A DNA stretch of 64,000 bases from Lentinula raphanica (taxonomy: Eukaryota; Basidiomycota; Agaricomycetes; Agaricales; Omphalotaceae). Position numbers and translations under genes: made by a program. Where the stretch lies: assembly GCA_027919835.1 (NCBI GenBank), contig JANVFP010000001.1, positions 1 through 64,000 of the forward strand, read 5' to 3'. The notes below the pieces were generated by a model. It worked only from the letters and a program-made list of their open reading frames with translations, did no database searches and was not told the origin of the DNA. Each line of letters begins with the position of its first letter. Positions within the stretch are counted from its first letter, which is position 1. Positions 21,925 through 32,602 of the stretch are shown one piece after another.

Positions 21925-22584
21925 TGTCGTGACATCTGACATGTGTGTCATTTTTCCTTATCACATGCACTCCTTTTTGCATCATATGTCCTTGCTACCA
22001 CCTGATCGTTCTTCATGACTCACTACAATTAGCAATCACACCTCCTGCTTCATTATCAATCCTCTTCTCATGCTTTATCATCCTCCTCTCGCGTTCTGTC
22101 ACCATTCTTCCTTCCATTCTCGCACTATAGTCCTTGTGTTATTGTTCTTCATATCTGTCTCTCGCGCTGTCACTACTCCTTATCTTTCCAACCATTCTCA
22201 TTCGCTCTTCACCTTTCACATTCTCGCACTACACCTTTTACATTCTCGCATTATTGTATTTTCCAATCTTCTTCACTCACGCTGTTCATCTTTACTGCTT
22301 TGGGTACTTATTGTTTCACTCAGTATAAATACCACTGTAGCTAGACTCCTGGTTCCCTATCTCGACCTCTTGGTCATTGGGAACTAGGTTCGTATTTGTA
22401 TCCTACTCACACTCAATACTACTAACTTGGTCATTGGGAACTAGCTTGTCTTTTCCTTCTGAAGCCCTAGTGATTGGCCCTTCGTGCCCTCACTGCTGCT
22501 GAGATCAACCTCACCCTTACCCTGTATAGGGTTGTGCTTGTGCTTGTGCTCGTGTCACCCTTCTGTGCTAACTCCTTCGGGACA
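21925..22584 (+). repeat. Gypsy 5' LTR
   Basis: It begins TGTCGTGACATC and ends CTTCGGGACA. A likely TATA box (TATAAAT) lies at 22324-22330. It contains an internal duplication of TTGGTCATTGGGAACTAG (two copies about 60 bp apart). Confidence 0.95.
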
Positions 22585-22639
22585 TTAGGTCGAGATCGCT
22601 TACTCGTACCATCAGCTCTTGTAACTGATCCTACGAGGC

Positions 22640-24187
22640 GTGTGGAAATCGGACATATCCGATCCTCCACCTTACTCTGTCATCACGCCTACCTTTGGAG
22701 CCTTCACAGATTGTTCCAACTACACCCACGCATTTGATTCCACTGACCACTGTGACGTACATTGGTCAACTGACTCTGACAGCTGGGAACACTGTGACGA
22801 AAATCCTTGTCCCAATCGATACACATTTCCACTCGAACTTGATTACGATTCAGAGCGTTATTTACACATTCCCCCAGAACCACCTGTTGCACCATCCCCC
22901 ATACCCCTTAGAGTTGGACGATCATCCAACCCTAGTTCCAGAGCATCCCCTGCGCTTGTGCCTACTTCCATCACTCCATTAGAATCAGAATCAGAATCAG
23001 AATCAGACTCGGACTCAGACAGCGACAATATACCTGAAACTCAACAACCTGACACCACAGAATCCGAACCAGTTGATTCTTCTACAATGGCAAGCATTCA
23101 ACAGATCGCAGACATCATTCACCAGCTTGCACAACAGCAGCAGGCACTTCAGACAACAGTTACAGATATTGCAAGTAATATGGGCACCAGTAAAAGTATT
23201 AGCAAACCCCAGCCCTATGATGGGAAACGGAGTGATGATGCTCGACGATTCATGGCAGCATTTGAACTCTGGTCCCAGGGGATCTCATCACTCAGAGGCA
23301 AAAATGAGGAACGGATCAAATCTGCTATCTCCTTTCTCGAAGGAGATGCTGCTATCTGGGCCACTCCAATCTCCGAAAATATCAGTAACGTCAACAACAA
23401 TGTAGCAGGTGCTTCCTTCATTTACCCCACTTGGAATCTATTCAAGGAAGCCTTCAAAGCTCGCTTTGAAACGGTCAACCCTGTAGTAGATGCTAAGGAA
23501 GCACTTAAAGGGTTATGGCAAGGAAAGAATACAGTTGCAGCCTATGCAGCAGCATTCAAACAGCATGCAAGCCGTACTGGATATTCCGACCCAGACCTCC
23601 GAGATCGTTTTTATCAGCATCTATCCAACCGAGTCAAGGATGGATTGGTGTACACTGATGAAGATAACATTGGTACCTTGGATGGTCTTATCCAGGAAGC
23701 CATGCGCATTGACAATCGTCAAATTGAACGTGCTAAAGAAAGGGGACAGAGTATCACCACTCCTTCTCGAATTCCTAACTCCACCAGTGCTTTCCATGCC
23801 ATTCCATTTGCTCCTGCCCGTGATCCAAATGCCATGGACGTAGATGCCACTTCCACTGGACGTTCCCCTGACGATTATCGGAAATTCATGGCTGGAAGAT
23901 GCTATGGATGTGGATCACAGAATCATCGCAGGGCAGATGGGCATCATGAACGAGATGTATGTGACTACTGTGGATACACAGGACATCTAGCCAATGTTTG
24001 CCGTCGAAAGTTCTTGGGCTACCCTCGACCAAGCCAAAGAACAGCTGCCACTGCTGGATCCTCAACCTCTAGCATAGCTGCTACCACTGCGCCAACCTTG
24101 CCAGACTTTTCCCAGATTCTCCAGCAGCTGACAGCTAATCAGAAAACATTGGCTGATCAGATTTCTGAATTACGCCAGAATTTTTAA
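22640..24187 (+). CDS. Gypsy Gag, up to 515 codons open, first ATG at 23087
   Basis: The open frame spans 22640-24187, but its first ATG is at 23087, giving 366 residues. The upstream part is acidic (ESESESDSDSDSDN) and may be coding through a non-AUG start, or may be leader. A retrotransposon gag region follows (AFELWSQGI ... ALKGLWQGKNTVAAYAAAF). A zinc knuckle CDYCGYTGHLANVC (CX2CX4HX4C) is near the end, preceded by a second Cys/His patch (CYGCGSQNH). Gag forms the virus-like particle. It ends AAT TTT TAA, with pol opening in the -1 frame. Confidence 0.9.
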   Translation: MWKSDISDPPPYSVITPTFGAFTDCSNYTHAFDSTDHCDVHWSTDSDSWEHCDENPCPNRYTFPLELDYDSERYLHIPPEPPVAPSPIPLRVGRSSNPSSRASPALVPTSITPLESESESESDSDSDSDNIPETQQPDTTESEPVDSSTMASIQQIADIIHQLAQQQQALQTTVTDIASNMGTSKSISKPQPYDGKRSDDARRFMAAFELWSQGISSLRGKNEERIKSAISFLEGDAAIWATPISENISNVNNNVAGASFIYPTWNLFKEAFKARFETVNPVVDAKEALKGLWQGKNTVAAYAAAFKQHASRTGYSDPDLRDRFYQHLSNRVKDGLVYTDEDNIGTLDGLIQEAMRIDNRQIERAKERGQSITTPSRIPNSTSAFHAIPFAPARDPNAMDVDATSTGRSPDDYRKFMAGRCYGCGSQNHRRADGHHERDVCDYCGYTGHLANVCRRKFLGYPRPSQRTAATAGSSTSSIAATTAPTLPDFSQILQQLTANQKTLADQISELRQNF

Positions 24188-27100
24188 AGTGGGAACCTGT
24201 CACGGCTGCCGCCTGGTTCCCTGAATTGTACTCTAAATCGTCTTCTATCTATCAATCTGTTTCCTTGTGTACCATCGGTTCTATGCAATCAAGTGATTCT
24301 TCTCACTTCCGTGTTCCGATTAAGTTACAAGGCAGATTCAAGAGTACAAACAGCGCAGCAATGATCGACTCTGGAGCAACTGGTCTGTTTATACACCAGC
24401 GCTTTATAGATCAACATCGAATCATTACTCGACCTCTTCCAAAACCAATCACTCTTTACAATATTGATGGCACACCAAACACAGCAGGGAAAATTACTCA
24501 TTCGGCACGACTTCTTTCTACAATAGATCAGAACATGCCACAGCTTCTTGAATACTTAGTCACCAACCTAGGATCAGATGACATAATCCTTGGGTTACCC
24601 TGGCTTCGGAAAGTAAATCCAAATATCAACTGGAAGGAGGGCCGTATCTCGGTACAATCAAAATCAGCCCACCCCATGGTTATCGAGGAAGTACCAGAAC
24701 CCCAAGTGGCTAACGTAGGGGGAACCACTTTAGATCTACTAGAAATCAATCCAGAACATGTTCCATTGCCGACACCAACTGCTGATGAAATGGAGGACTT
24801 GAGAGATGATGCCCCACCCCTCTACCGCTTACTTAGAAACCGGAAACAAAGAAGAGCCTTGTGTCGGTCTGGAGTTCTAGACCATGCTACAGAAGAACTT
24901 TGGTGTGCAGCGGGATACACCTATTCCCAACAATTGGCAGAGGCAGCTTATCGAGAAAAACCAAAGCAATCATTTGAAGAAATTGTTCCTCTGGAATATC
25001 ACCGACATTCAAAGGTTTTCTCTGAGAAGGAATCAGAACGTCTTCCCAATCACAAACCCTGGGATCATGCCATTGATCTCAAACCTGATGCCCCTGAAAC
25101 AATGCGAACCAAGATCTACCCCATGTCACTTAACGAACAAGAAGAGCTTGACAGATTCTTGAAAGAAAATCTTCGTAAAGGTTACATACAGCCTTCTAAA
25201 TCCCCAGTTGCATCACCAGTCTTCTTTGTGAAAAAGAAGGATGGTAAACTCCGGTTTGTACAGGATTATCGACGACTGAATGACTACACCATCAAGAATC
25301 GTTATCCCCTTCCCCTTGTTGCAGATATCATCAGTCGACTTCAAAATTCCAAGATCTTCACCAAGTTTGATGTTTGATGGGGATATAACAATGTGCGGAT
25401 CAAACAAGGTCATGAATGGAAGGGAGCATTTGCTACTAACCGGGGTCTATTCGAACCCTTGGTTATGTTCTTCGGTCTCACCAATTCTCCTGCCACATTT
25501 CAGGCCCTCATGAACTCCATCTTTGCGGACCTCATTGCATCTGGAAAGGTTGCCGTATATCTGGATGACATCCTGATCTTTACTGAAACACTGGAGGAGC
25601 ACAGAAAACTAGTTCATGAGGTCCTCGATCGACTTGCCAAGCATGACCTCTATCTGCGTCCCGAGAAATGCGAGTTTGAAAAGTCATCAATTGAATACCT
25701 GGGGCTGGTCATTAGCGAAGGACAGGTTCAGATGGATCCAGTTAAGGTCAAAGCCGTAAAAGAATGGCCTACACCAAAATCACTACGTGATCTTCGAGGA
25801 TTTCTGGGCTTCGCTAACTTCTATCGGCGGTTTATTGAAGGATTTGCGAAAAGGGCAAGACCCCTTAATGACTTAACACGAAAAGATATCCGATGGGACT
25901 GGGGCACTTTACAGCAGGAAGCATTTGACAGCCTGAAGATAGCCTTCACCACTGCACCCATTTTAGTGCTATGGAACCACACCAGACCCACACGGATTGA
26001 AGTCGATGCATCCAGTTTTGCCACTGGCGGAACCCTATCACAACTCCAAGAAGATGGCCTTTGGCATCCCGTGGCATTCCAGTCAGCATCTATGGGGCCA
26101 GCAGAGCGTAATTATGAAATCTACGATCGTGAAATGCTTGCTATCATAGAAGCGCTCAAAGATTGGAGGCACTTTCTGGAAGGATTACCCGAACCATTTG
26201 AAATCATTACAGACCATCAGAATCTAGAATTCTGGCAAACGGCACAGGACTTGAGCAGAAGGCAGGCACGATGGGCTCTCTGGTTATCACGATTTAATTT
26301 CCATCTAACACATCGTGCGGGAAGGATTCACACACAAGCGGATGCCTTATCTCGCATGGCACAACACCAGGTGCATGATTCCGAGGACAACAAAGAACAA
26401 GTTGTTCTTAAACCCGAGCATTTCATCAAGGCATCAACTGCAGTATTACTTGACAATCCATTGCTAGAAAGTATACGACAGAACAGCACCCGAGAATCAG
26501 AGGTAATTGAGGCACTCAACAAGCTCAATGGACCACAGAGCCTTACTCACGGATTGACTGATTGGCGAGAAGAGGAGGGTCTAGTATTCTACCGAGGAAG
26601 GATATATGTTCCACCTAACCAAGAACTGCGTAAGGCAGTACTGGAGCAATGCCATGACTCACGAACAGCAGGACACCCAGGAATGCATGGCACATTGGAG
26701 CTAGTCAACAGACAGTACTGGTGGCCAGGTATCCGTACCTTCGTTGACAAATATGTTGAAGGATGTGATGTTTGTCAGCGGAAACGACTAAATCCTTCCC
26801 ATACAGCACCGCTCCAACCTCTACCTGTTCCAGCTGGTCCCTGGGAGGACATTGGCGTTGACCTTATTGGTGAGTTACCAATGACGCAAGCAGGCCACAA
26901 TGCCATAATCACATTTGTCGACCACTATACCAAAATGATCCATTGTTTCCCCACAACTACGGAGATAACTGCAGAAGGTGTAGCAGATTTCTTTTACCAA
27001 GAGATCTTCCGCCTTCATGGAATTCCCAGACGGTTCGTATCAGATCGTGGACCGCAGTTCGCGGCAGATGTGATGCGACAATTATTGAAACGTCTGGGAA

Positions 27101-27999
27101 TTGAATCCGCCCTCACGACAGCCTATCACCCAGAAACTAATGGGCAAACAGAACGTGCAAATCAGGAGATAGAGCGATACATCCGAATGTACGTAAGTCG
27201 ACGACAAGATGATTGGGACAATCTCCTCCCTACTGCTGAATTTGTCATTAATTCTCGAATCCACTCCGCTCATTCATATTCCCCTTTCGAAACACTCTAC
27301 GGCTATACACCTGAATTCAACATTCCAATCGGAATCTGGAACAAATTCCCATCAATTGATAAACAATTGGAATTGCTGAAACATGCAAGAGAGGATGCCG
27401 AAGCAGCTTTACGTATGAGCAAAGAGCGGATCAGAGAAGAAGTCCGAGGGGAAGCACCGACATTTGATGTAGGCCAACCAGTCTGGCTTTCCCTCAACAA
27501 ATTAAAGATACGACAAAAGAATCAGAAGCTCGGAAGCAGACGACTTGGACCGTTCGAGGTGGTAGAAAAGACAGGTCCACTAACATACCGACTCAATCTT
27601 CCATCGTGGATGAAAATCCATGATAACATACATGTGAACCGGCTGTCGCCCTGGAAGGGCAATGATGTGAATGGGACACTACCACCACCACCGGAACCAG
27701 AAATTATAGAAGGAGAAGAGTTTTATGAGGTAGAGAAGGTTCTTGACAGTCGCTTCTACGGTCGATGGAAGAAGCTTCAATTCCTGGTCCGATGGAAAGG
27801 ATACAACGAAGGTCATGATGAATGGATAAACGAGGAGAACATACGGGGCTCGGCAGATGAAGAAATTGAAGATTTCTACAAGATTCACCCAAATGCACCA
27901 CGGAAAATTGCAGCCTCCATCTTCAACTCACTTCCATGGCAACCCTATGAAAACCTTACAGAGGTAGTCGCTGGGACATCGACTGTAGGAGGGGGGTAA
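24188..27999 (+). pseudogene. Gypsy Pol polyprotein with one in-frame TGA
   Basis: The frame is open from the Gag stop, in -1 relative to it, to 27999 except for TGA at 25375-25377. The domains in order are: aspartic protease (AAMIDSGATGLFIH, about 24360); reverse transcriptase (VKKKDGKLRFVQDYRRLND, and the YLDD catalytic box near 25560); RNase H ([11 protein letters not shown], about 26000); integrase zinc region ([26 protein letters not shown]); integrase core ([29 protein letters not shown]); and a C-terminal chromodomain ([17 protein letters not shown] ... FLVRWKGY, 27720-27890). The TGA falls just before WGYNN of the reverse transcriptase, where related elements commonly have Arg. A single C-to-T change of CGA would explain it. 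Without readthrough, this copy makes no complete Pol. Confidence 0.93.
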
Positions 28000-28659
28000 T
28001 GTCGTGACATCTGACATGTGTGTCATTTTTCCTTATCACATGCACTCCTTTTTGCATCATATGTCCTTGCTACCACCTGATCGTTCTTCATGACTCACTA
28101 CAATTAGCAATCACACCTCCTGCTTCATTATCAATCCTCTTCTCATGCTTTATCATCCTCCTCTCGCGTTCTGTCACCATTCTTCCTTCCATTCTCGCAC
28201 TATAGTCCTTGTGTTATTGTTCTTCATATCTGTCTCTCGCGCTGTCACTACTCCTTATCTTTCCAACCATTCTCATTCGCTCTTCACCTTTCACATTCTC
28301 GCACTACACCTTTTACATTCTCGCATTATTGTATTTTCCAATCTTCTTCACTCACGCTGTTCATCTTTACTGCTTTGGGTACTTATTGTTTCACTCAGTA
28401 TAAATACCACTGTAGCTAGACTCCTGGTTCCCTATCTCGACCTCTTGGTCATTGGGAACTAGGTTCGTATTTGTATCCTACTCACACTCAATACTACTAA
28501 CTTGGTCATTGGGAACTAGCTTGTCTTTTCCTTCTGAAGCCCTAGTGATTGGCCCTTCGTGCCCTCACTGCTGCTGAGATCAACCTCACCCTTACCCTGT
28601 ATAGGGTTGTGCTTGTGCTTGTGCTCGTGTCACCCTTCTGTGCTAACTCCTTCGGGACA
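28000..28659 (+). repeat. Gypsy 3' LTR
   Basis: Same length and, by eye, same sequence as 21925-22584. Its TATAAAT is at 28399-28405. Confidence 0.95.
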
Positions 28660-28664
28660 GGACT

Positions 28665-29336
28665 GAGTCATTTTGTCTCTAGATTGATTAAATCGGCTGT
28701 ATTGGTAGCCAATAAGGGACAACATAGACAACAGAAGAGGGGTCTGCCTGCTGTAGTCTGTCAGTTGAGCATCCAGTACTCAGTACTTACTACTTATGTC
28801 CTCCAAAAGCAATGTTTTTGTCATTGAACTCAAGTCTAACTCCGAACTAGTTGATCAGCAGCTCAAAACAGAGACTCCAGCTGATAGGTATGGTACAATC
28901 ATGCTAGGATAAGAAATTCCAAAGATTGTACTTGAGTTCGATCAGAATCAAATTATTGATAGCGGTCAATGTAGGAGCCATGGATGTAGACACGGGAATG
29001 GCAGTCCCAGGCTCTGACTTGTAAGTTATCCAAGGATTCACTCATATTTGGCCTCAGTCTTCAGACTCATTGTGTCAGGCGTTACACAAGTTCTGGCCCC
29101 AGTGGGGATTCATCATCTGACTCAGAGGACCCCTCCCAATATAGACATGAGGACCTTTTAGGCAACTGGTTCAAGCATGTTGGGAGTACCATAGCAAGGG
29201 CTTTGAATGAATCATAGACTTCTCCATTGAGCATCCATTCTGCACCTAGAAAGACATAGAATTGGAATGGATGAATGTCAACAATACTACCAGATCAAGA
29301 GTTCCAGCTACCATTGGATAGCGCATGTATTCAGTG
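28665..29336. other. Right interior of the TIR element
   Basis: Non-coding. It is the part of the host TIR element right of the Gypsy insertion. No ORF is supported. Confidence 0.5.
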
Positions 29337-29403
29337 CTCACCGTAGCGCGCGCATTATGCACTGCGCGTGGGATTTTATTTTTGTCCAGTTTCGAACAGC
29401 ATA

Positions 29404-29409
29404 ATAACG
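29404..29409. repeat. Target duplication ATAACG, right copy
   Basis: It pairs with 21182-21187 and marks the right edge of the TIR element. Confidence 0.9.
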
Positions 29410-29696
29410 AGAGAGGTGCCTAGCGCGCTCAACTGGACGATATCGGACTCTGTACGATGATGATGATGTTCATTGTCATGCAGGTGCATAAACATGGGAT
29501 ACTCACTATATTGTCGGCACAATGCAGCGTATTCGAGCCAGAGAACCCCACGCCTAGGCATATTGAACAAGTTGTCAACTATGGGTAGCTTCTTCGGGCC
29601 TGGAGGAAGAGGATATCGGTGCTGCTTGCGTAGTGATTGTGTGTAAAAGATGATGGAAAAGAGTATCAAGAGAAAGGTGATCAGTATCAACATCAT
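29410..29696 (-). pseudogene. Cytochrome P450, 5' part of the split gene
   Basis: Minus strand from ATG 29696. It encodes an N-terminal membrane anchor (MMLILITFLLILFSIIFY) and the proline hinge YPLPPGPKKLP, then NLFNMPRRGVLWLEYAALC. An intron follows (GTGAGT to CGTACAG), then exon 2 (SDIVQLSALGTSLVI), where the TIR element begins. The same order of residues occurs in the intact copy at 36140. Confidence 0.88.
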
Positions 29697-30457
29697 CACG
29701 AGCAGTGGCTAGCAAGATGAAAGATTCAAAAATTGGGCACAGAATACGCTGGTACTCCAACGAGATTAGAGGCGTCTGAGCATCGTGTTTTATACTGGGG
29801 CTTGCTCTATCATAGTTGTCTGATGACTGGATGCATGCATGAGTTCTTGGTGATGACAGTGCGCTTGAAGCCGTGATATCCACAACACCCGGAATGAGAA
29901 GCACTCGAAGCGGAGCAGTCATAGAGTTCTGACCAATGAGGTCCATAAAGATAGCATCAAAGCATTGATCCAGGTTGATTGACGCGAAGTTTTTCCTGGA
30001 ACTTGAAGCTCTTCACTTTGTACGGGGAGACTGTAAAGGAAAGCTCCTCAACGAGACAGAGAGATAGTCGAGCATCAACGTTAGTGCTCGATTGAGATAG
30101 ATATCGCCTCTTAAACGGGAGCTACGTAGACAGACTGAAAGACGAACGTCGAACGCGTCGAGCAATGGCTAACTTGGCCAAGATTTCGGGACCCGCGCTC
30201 ATGCTAACCCGTGACTGGCACAGCCTCGGCAAGAGTTTAGTAGCACTGTTTGAACTTGGAAGGCTGGCCTGTGGAAGTCATACATGAAACTGGTAAGTAT
30301 CCAAGAGTTGTTGAGATACTTACAAGGAATCAAATTTGATATCCGATGAGCGATCTCATAACCGAAAAGTCTGGATACAATCAGGATATAACTTGAAGGT
30401 TTACTTACAACAGGTTCGGGTTCCTCTACCAAGCTCGCTTATCCTGTCTAAGTTGTA
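29697..30457. other. Intergenic: P450 upstream region and GH5 downstream region
   Basis: The stretch next to 29697 resembles the upstream region of the intact P450 at 35900-36140, so it probably holds the ancestral promoter. The rest shows no gene. Confidence 0.45.
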
Positions 30458-32348
30458 CTACACTTCCTTTACCAGCGACGCATTATCGGTCAGAATCTTG
30501 TTCAACCCTTCCCTCTTCTCGCACTCCTCATACAAGAAACTCTTCGCTAATCGATCTATCTCCGTCTCATCCAACCCAATAAAGTGCGAAGCCCATTCTT
30601 TCACCAGAAACTCCGCTACTAGAATATTCCTAGCCAACCTTCCCACACGATCGCTCAGCTTCCAAACCGGTGCAGGATATATGTCTCGGAATTTCTCTGG
30701 GACCTCCTCCAGGACATGATTGATGAGCGGTTGATAGACTTGTTGGACGGCAGAGACGTCTGCACCCCACGCGTCGACAGCGAGTCTGTGCTTCTTGGCC
30801 AAGAAGTCGGCGAATCTAGTCATGTACGCAGACTTTGTGGAAACGTAGACCATGCCTTGGAATCCTATATCCTTGTAGAGCCTGAACGAACAGTAGTCTA
30901 TGAGACACCTTCGTTGACAACTGAGAATCGAAAGGAGCATACCATATCGACCAACTCAAACGATCCTACATAGAAATCGAACGCTCGTCATCGAACGCAG
31001 CACGCCCTCACACAATGAACACCTACCTTGTTGTAGATAGCTAGCTGATCCTTTAAAACATGGTACCTAACCTCATTAATCTTGTCTGTCGCCTCTCCTT
31101 CGTATTGCTTCCTAGCATAAACAGGGCCCCACTCGCCATTCCATACACACAAGCCTCGTTGATCCATCCACTCCCTTTTCTTTTCGTAACTGCGCCTTAG
31201 CCTGCGCTGTTGTGACTCAGTGCCAATATAAGCCTCCGGAGCAGCAGGAAATCCAAAGGTGCTATAATCATGGATAGAATAAGCAGTGTTCTCCCACTTC
31301 TCATGTGAGTCGCCAAAGTGGGAAAAATCAGAGGCAAAAGTGTTGCCGTCAAAAAAGATGGCGTGCTCTGAGTCAATGGCGCGAATAGCGTTGTAAACCC
31401 GGTCGTAGAAAGCTATCACGCGAGTATGGTACGGATCAGTTGGTCTGGTGATACACGAATAAGATGGACATCTGTGAAATACGCAAGTAGAACTCTTACT
31501 CGTTCAATGGGTTGTATCCAGCGATCCACTTGTTCCCTTTGTAATGAGCTGCGAGTTCTTCCCAAAGCCAGATTGTACGATCTTGGAAGTCTTTGTGGTT
31601 CCAAACTGTACAAAACGGATGATATCAATAGCTATGACCCAGCGAGATAATACTTACAATTCGCGATGTGACCTCCGTGATCGCTGTGCCAGTCCGTATT
31701 CTGTCCTCCAGGTGCGGTATGTAGATCCAAAATGGTGTAAATGTTGTACTGGGCGCAAAGGTCAATCACTCGATCGAGATGCTTGAAGCCTGATTTCTTG
31801 AGGACGCGTGGGTTCATGTCGTCTTCAAGCGAACGAAAACCGTCAGGAAGCCAGGAAGCCGATTGGTAGTGGTATAAAGCGGTTCACCTTCGAAGTGATG
31901 ATAGTTGAATGGAAGTCGGATACAGTTGAGACCGAGACTGCTGAAGAATTTCGCATCCGATTCTTGGAAGAAGTATTCGAGAAACTGAAGGGAGTTCTCA
32001 GTGTGATATACCTGGAATTCGCACTAGGTAAAGTACTTTGTCGAAGAAAAATTCAGATTTCTCCGCCCCTATGGCCTCGGCCAACGCAGCGCGGATCTGA
32101 AATTCGCATCCGGGATAACCTATGGAAAGCGACATGATCAGTTTTGGAAGATAGTATTCTGGATACGAGTCGAAGGACCAGAGATGAAGTTCTCCATGCT
32201 GCAGGGAATTCAATTAGGAGTCGGATACAGACGAATTACAGAGCTGGAAGACCCACTTCATCCAGCCTCCAAGTCCCGCCCCTCTAAGAATTACTTCCTC
32301 GCCTTTTTCATCTACCAATTTTGTTCCAGAGACTTTGAGCAGGGACAT
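30458..32348 (-). CDS. Glycoside hydrolase family 5, exo-beta-1,3-glucanase-like
   Basis: The start is ATG 32348 and the stop 30458, with about eight exons. It opens KLVDEKGEEVILRGAGLGGW, the usual GH5 entry. Short exons 32198-32179 (MENFISG) and 32119-32037 (GYPGCEFQIRAAL) follow in frame. The core has DLHTAPGGQNTDWHSDHGG, then GYNPLNEPTDPYH with the acid/base Glu next to an intron. The nucleophile region is VWNGEWGPVYA. A C-terminal helix-rich extension (YMTRFADFLAKKHRL ... KILTDNASLV) follows. There is no signal peptide, so it may be cytoplasmic or non-classically secreted. GH5 enzymes of this type cut beta-1,3-glucan or related glucosides; the substrate here is inferred. Confidence 0.85.
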
Positions 32349-32602
32349 CTGAGAAAGAGAGTATGAAGAATACTAAAGTTGTTGAGGTTCCCTCTTTATA
32401 ACCCTCACGGACTACGGACCGATAGGAGCATCAGAGAGCAGCTGAGCTCTTCCCCGAAGTTATCCCGCTCCGCATATCGATATGTTCTCACCGGTAATTC
32501 GTCAATCAGAACCTTCAAGGCATCCGGAGACTCGCTCGACACGCACTTTGATATCTTGTAACAATTTTCGTCTTTGTAGAAGACAGAAATTATGGGTTAA
32601 CA

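Larger units (their letters stand above)
21925..28659 (+). mobile_element. Ty3/Gypsy chromovirus, 6735 bp, identical LTRs, TSD GGACT
   Basis: The LTRs are at 21925-22584 and 28000-28659, each 660 bp, TG...CA, with no difference seen by eye. GGACT flanks both sides (21920-21924 and 28660-28664). A polypurine tract (AGGAGGGGGG) precedes the 3' LTR. Gag and pol lie in order on the plus strand. Pol carries protease, reverse transcriptase, RNase H, integrase and a chromodomain. The bases after the 5' LTR do not begin TGG, so the primer is not the usual initiator tRNA arrangement as far as I can see. Confidence 0.97.
21188..29403. mobile_element. TIR element inserted in the P450 gene, carrying nested MITE and Gypsy
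   Basis: The termini are inverted repeats beginning TATGCTGTTCGAAACTGG. The first 44 bp are identical and similarity extends to about 67 bp. The target duplication is ATAACG (6 bp). Removing the nested Gypsy leaves about 1.5 kb, including a 272-bp MITE, with no transposase. It is therefore non-autonomous. The 6-bp duplication does not fit hAT (8) or Tc1-mariner (TA), so the superfamily is open. Confidence 0.85.

Noticed and set aside
22070..22387. 105-codon ORF inside the Gypsy LTR, repeated identically at 28145
   Set aside because: It lies in LTR sequence, spans the TATA box and is hydrophobic low-complexity; identity reflects LTR duplication, not a gene.
22585..22620. Standard tRNA primer-binding site after the 5' LTR
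   Set aside because: The sequence after the LTR does not start TGG and I could not match it to a tRNA 3' end by eye.
29575..29946. Minus-strand 123-codon ORF upstream of the broken P450
   Set aside because: It overlaps the P450 first exon in another frame and the 5' region; a matching shadow exists at 35902-36285.
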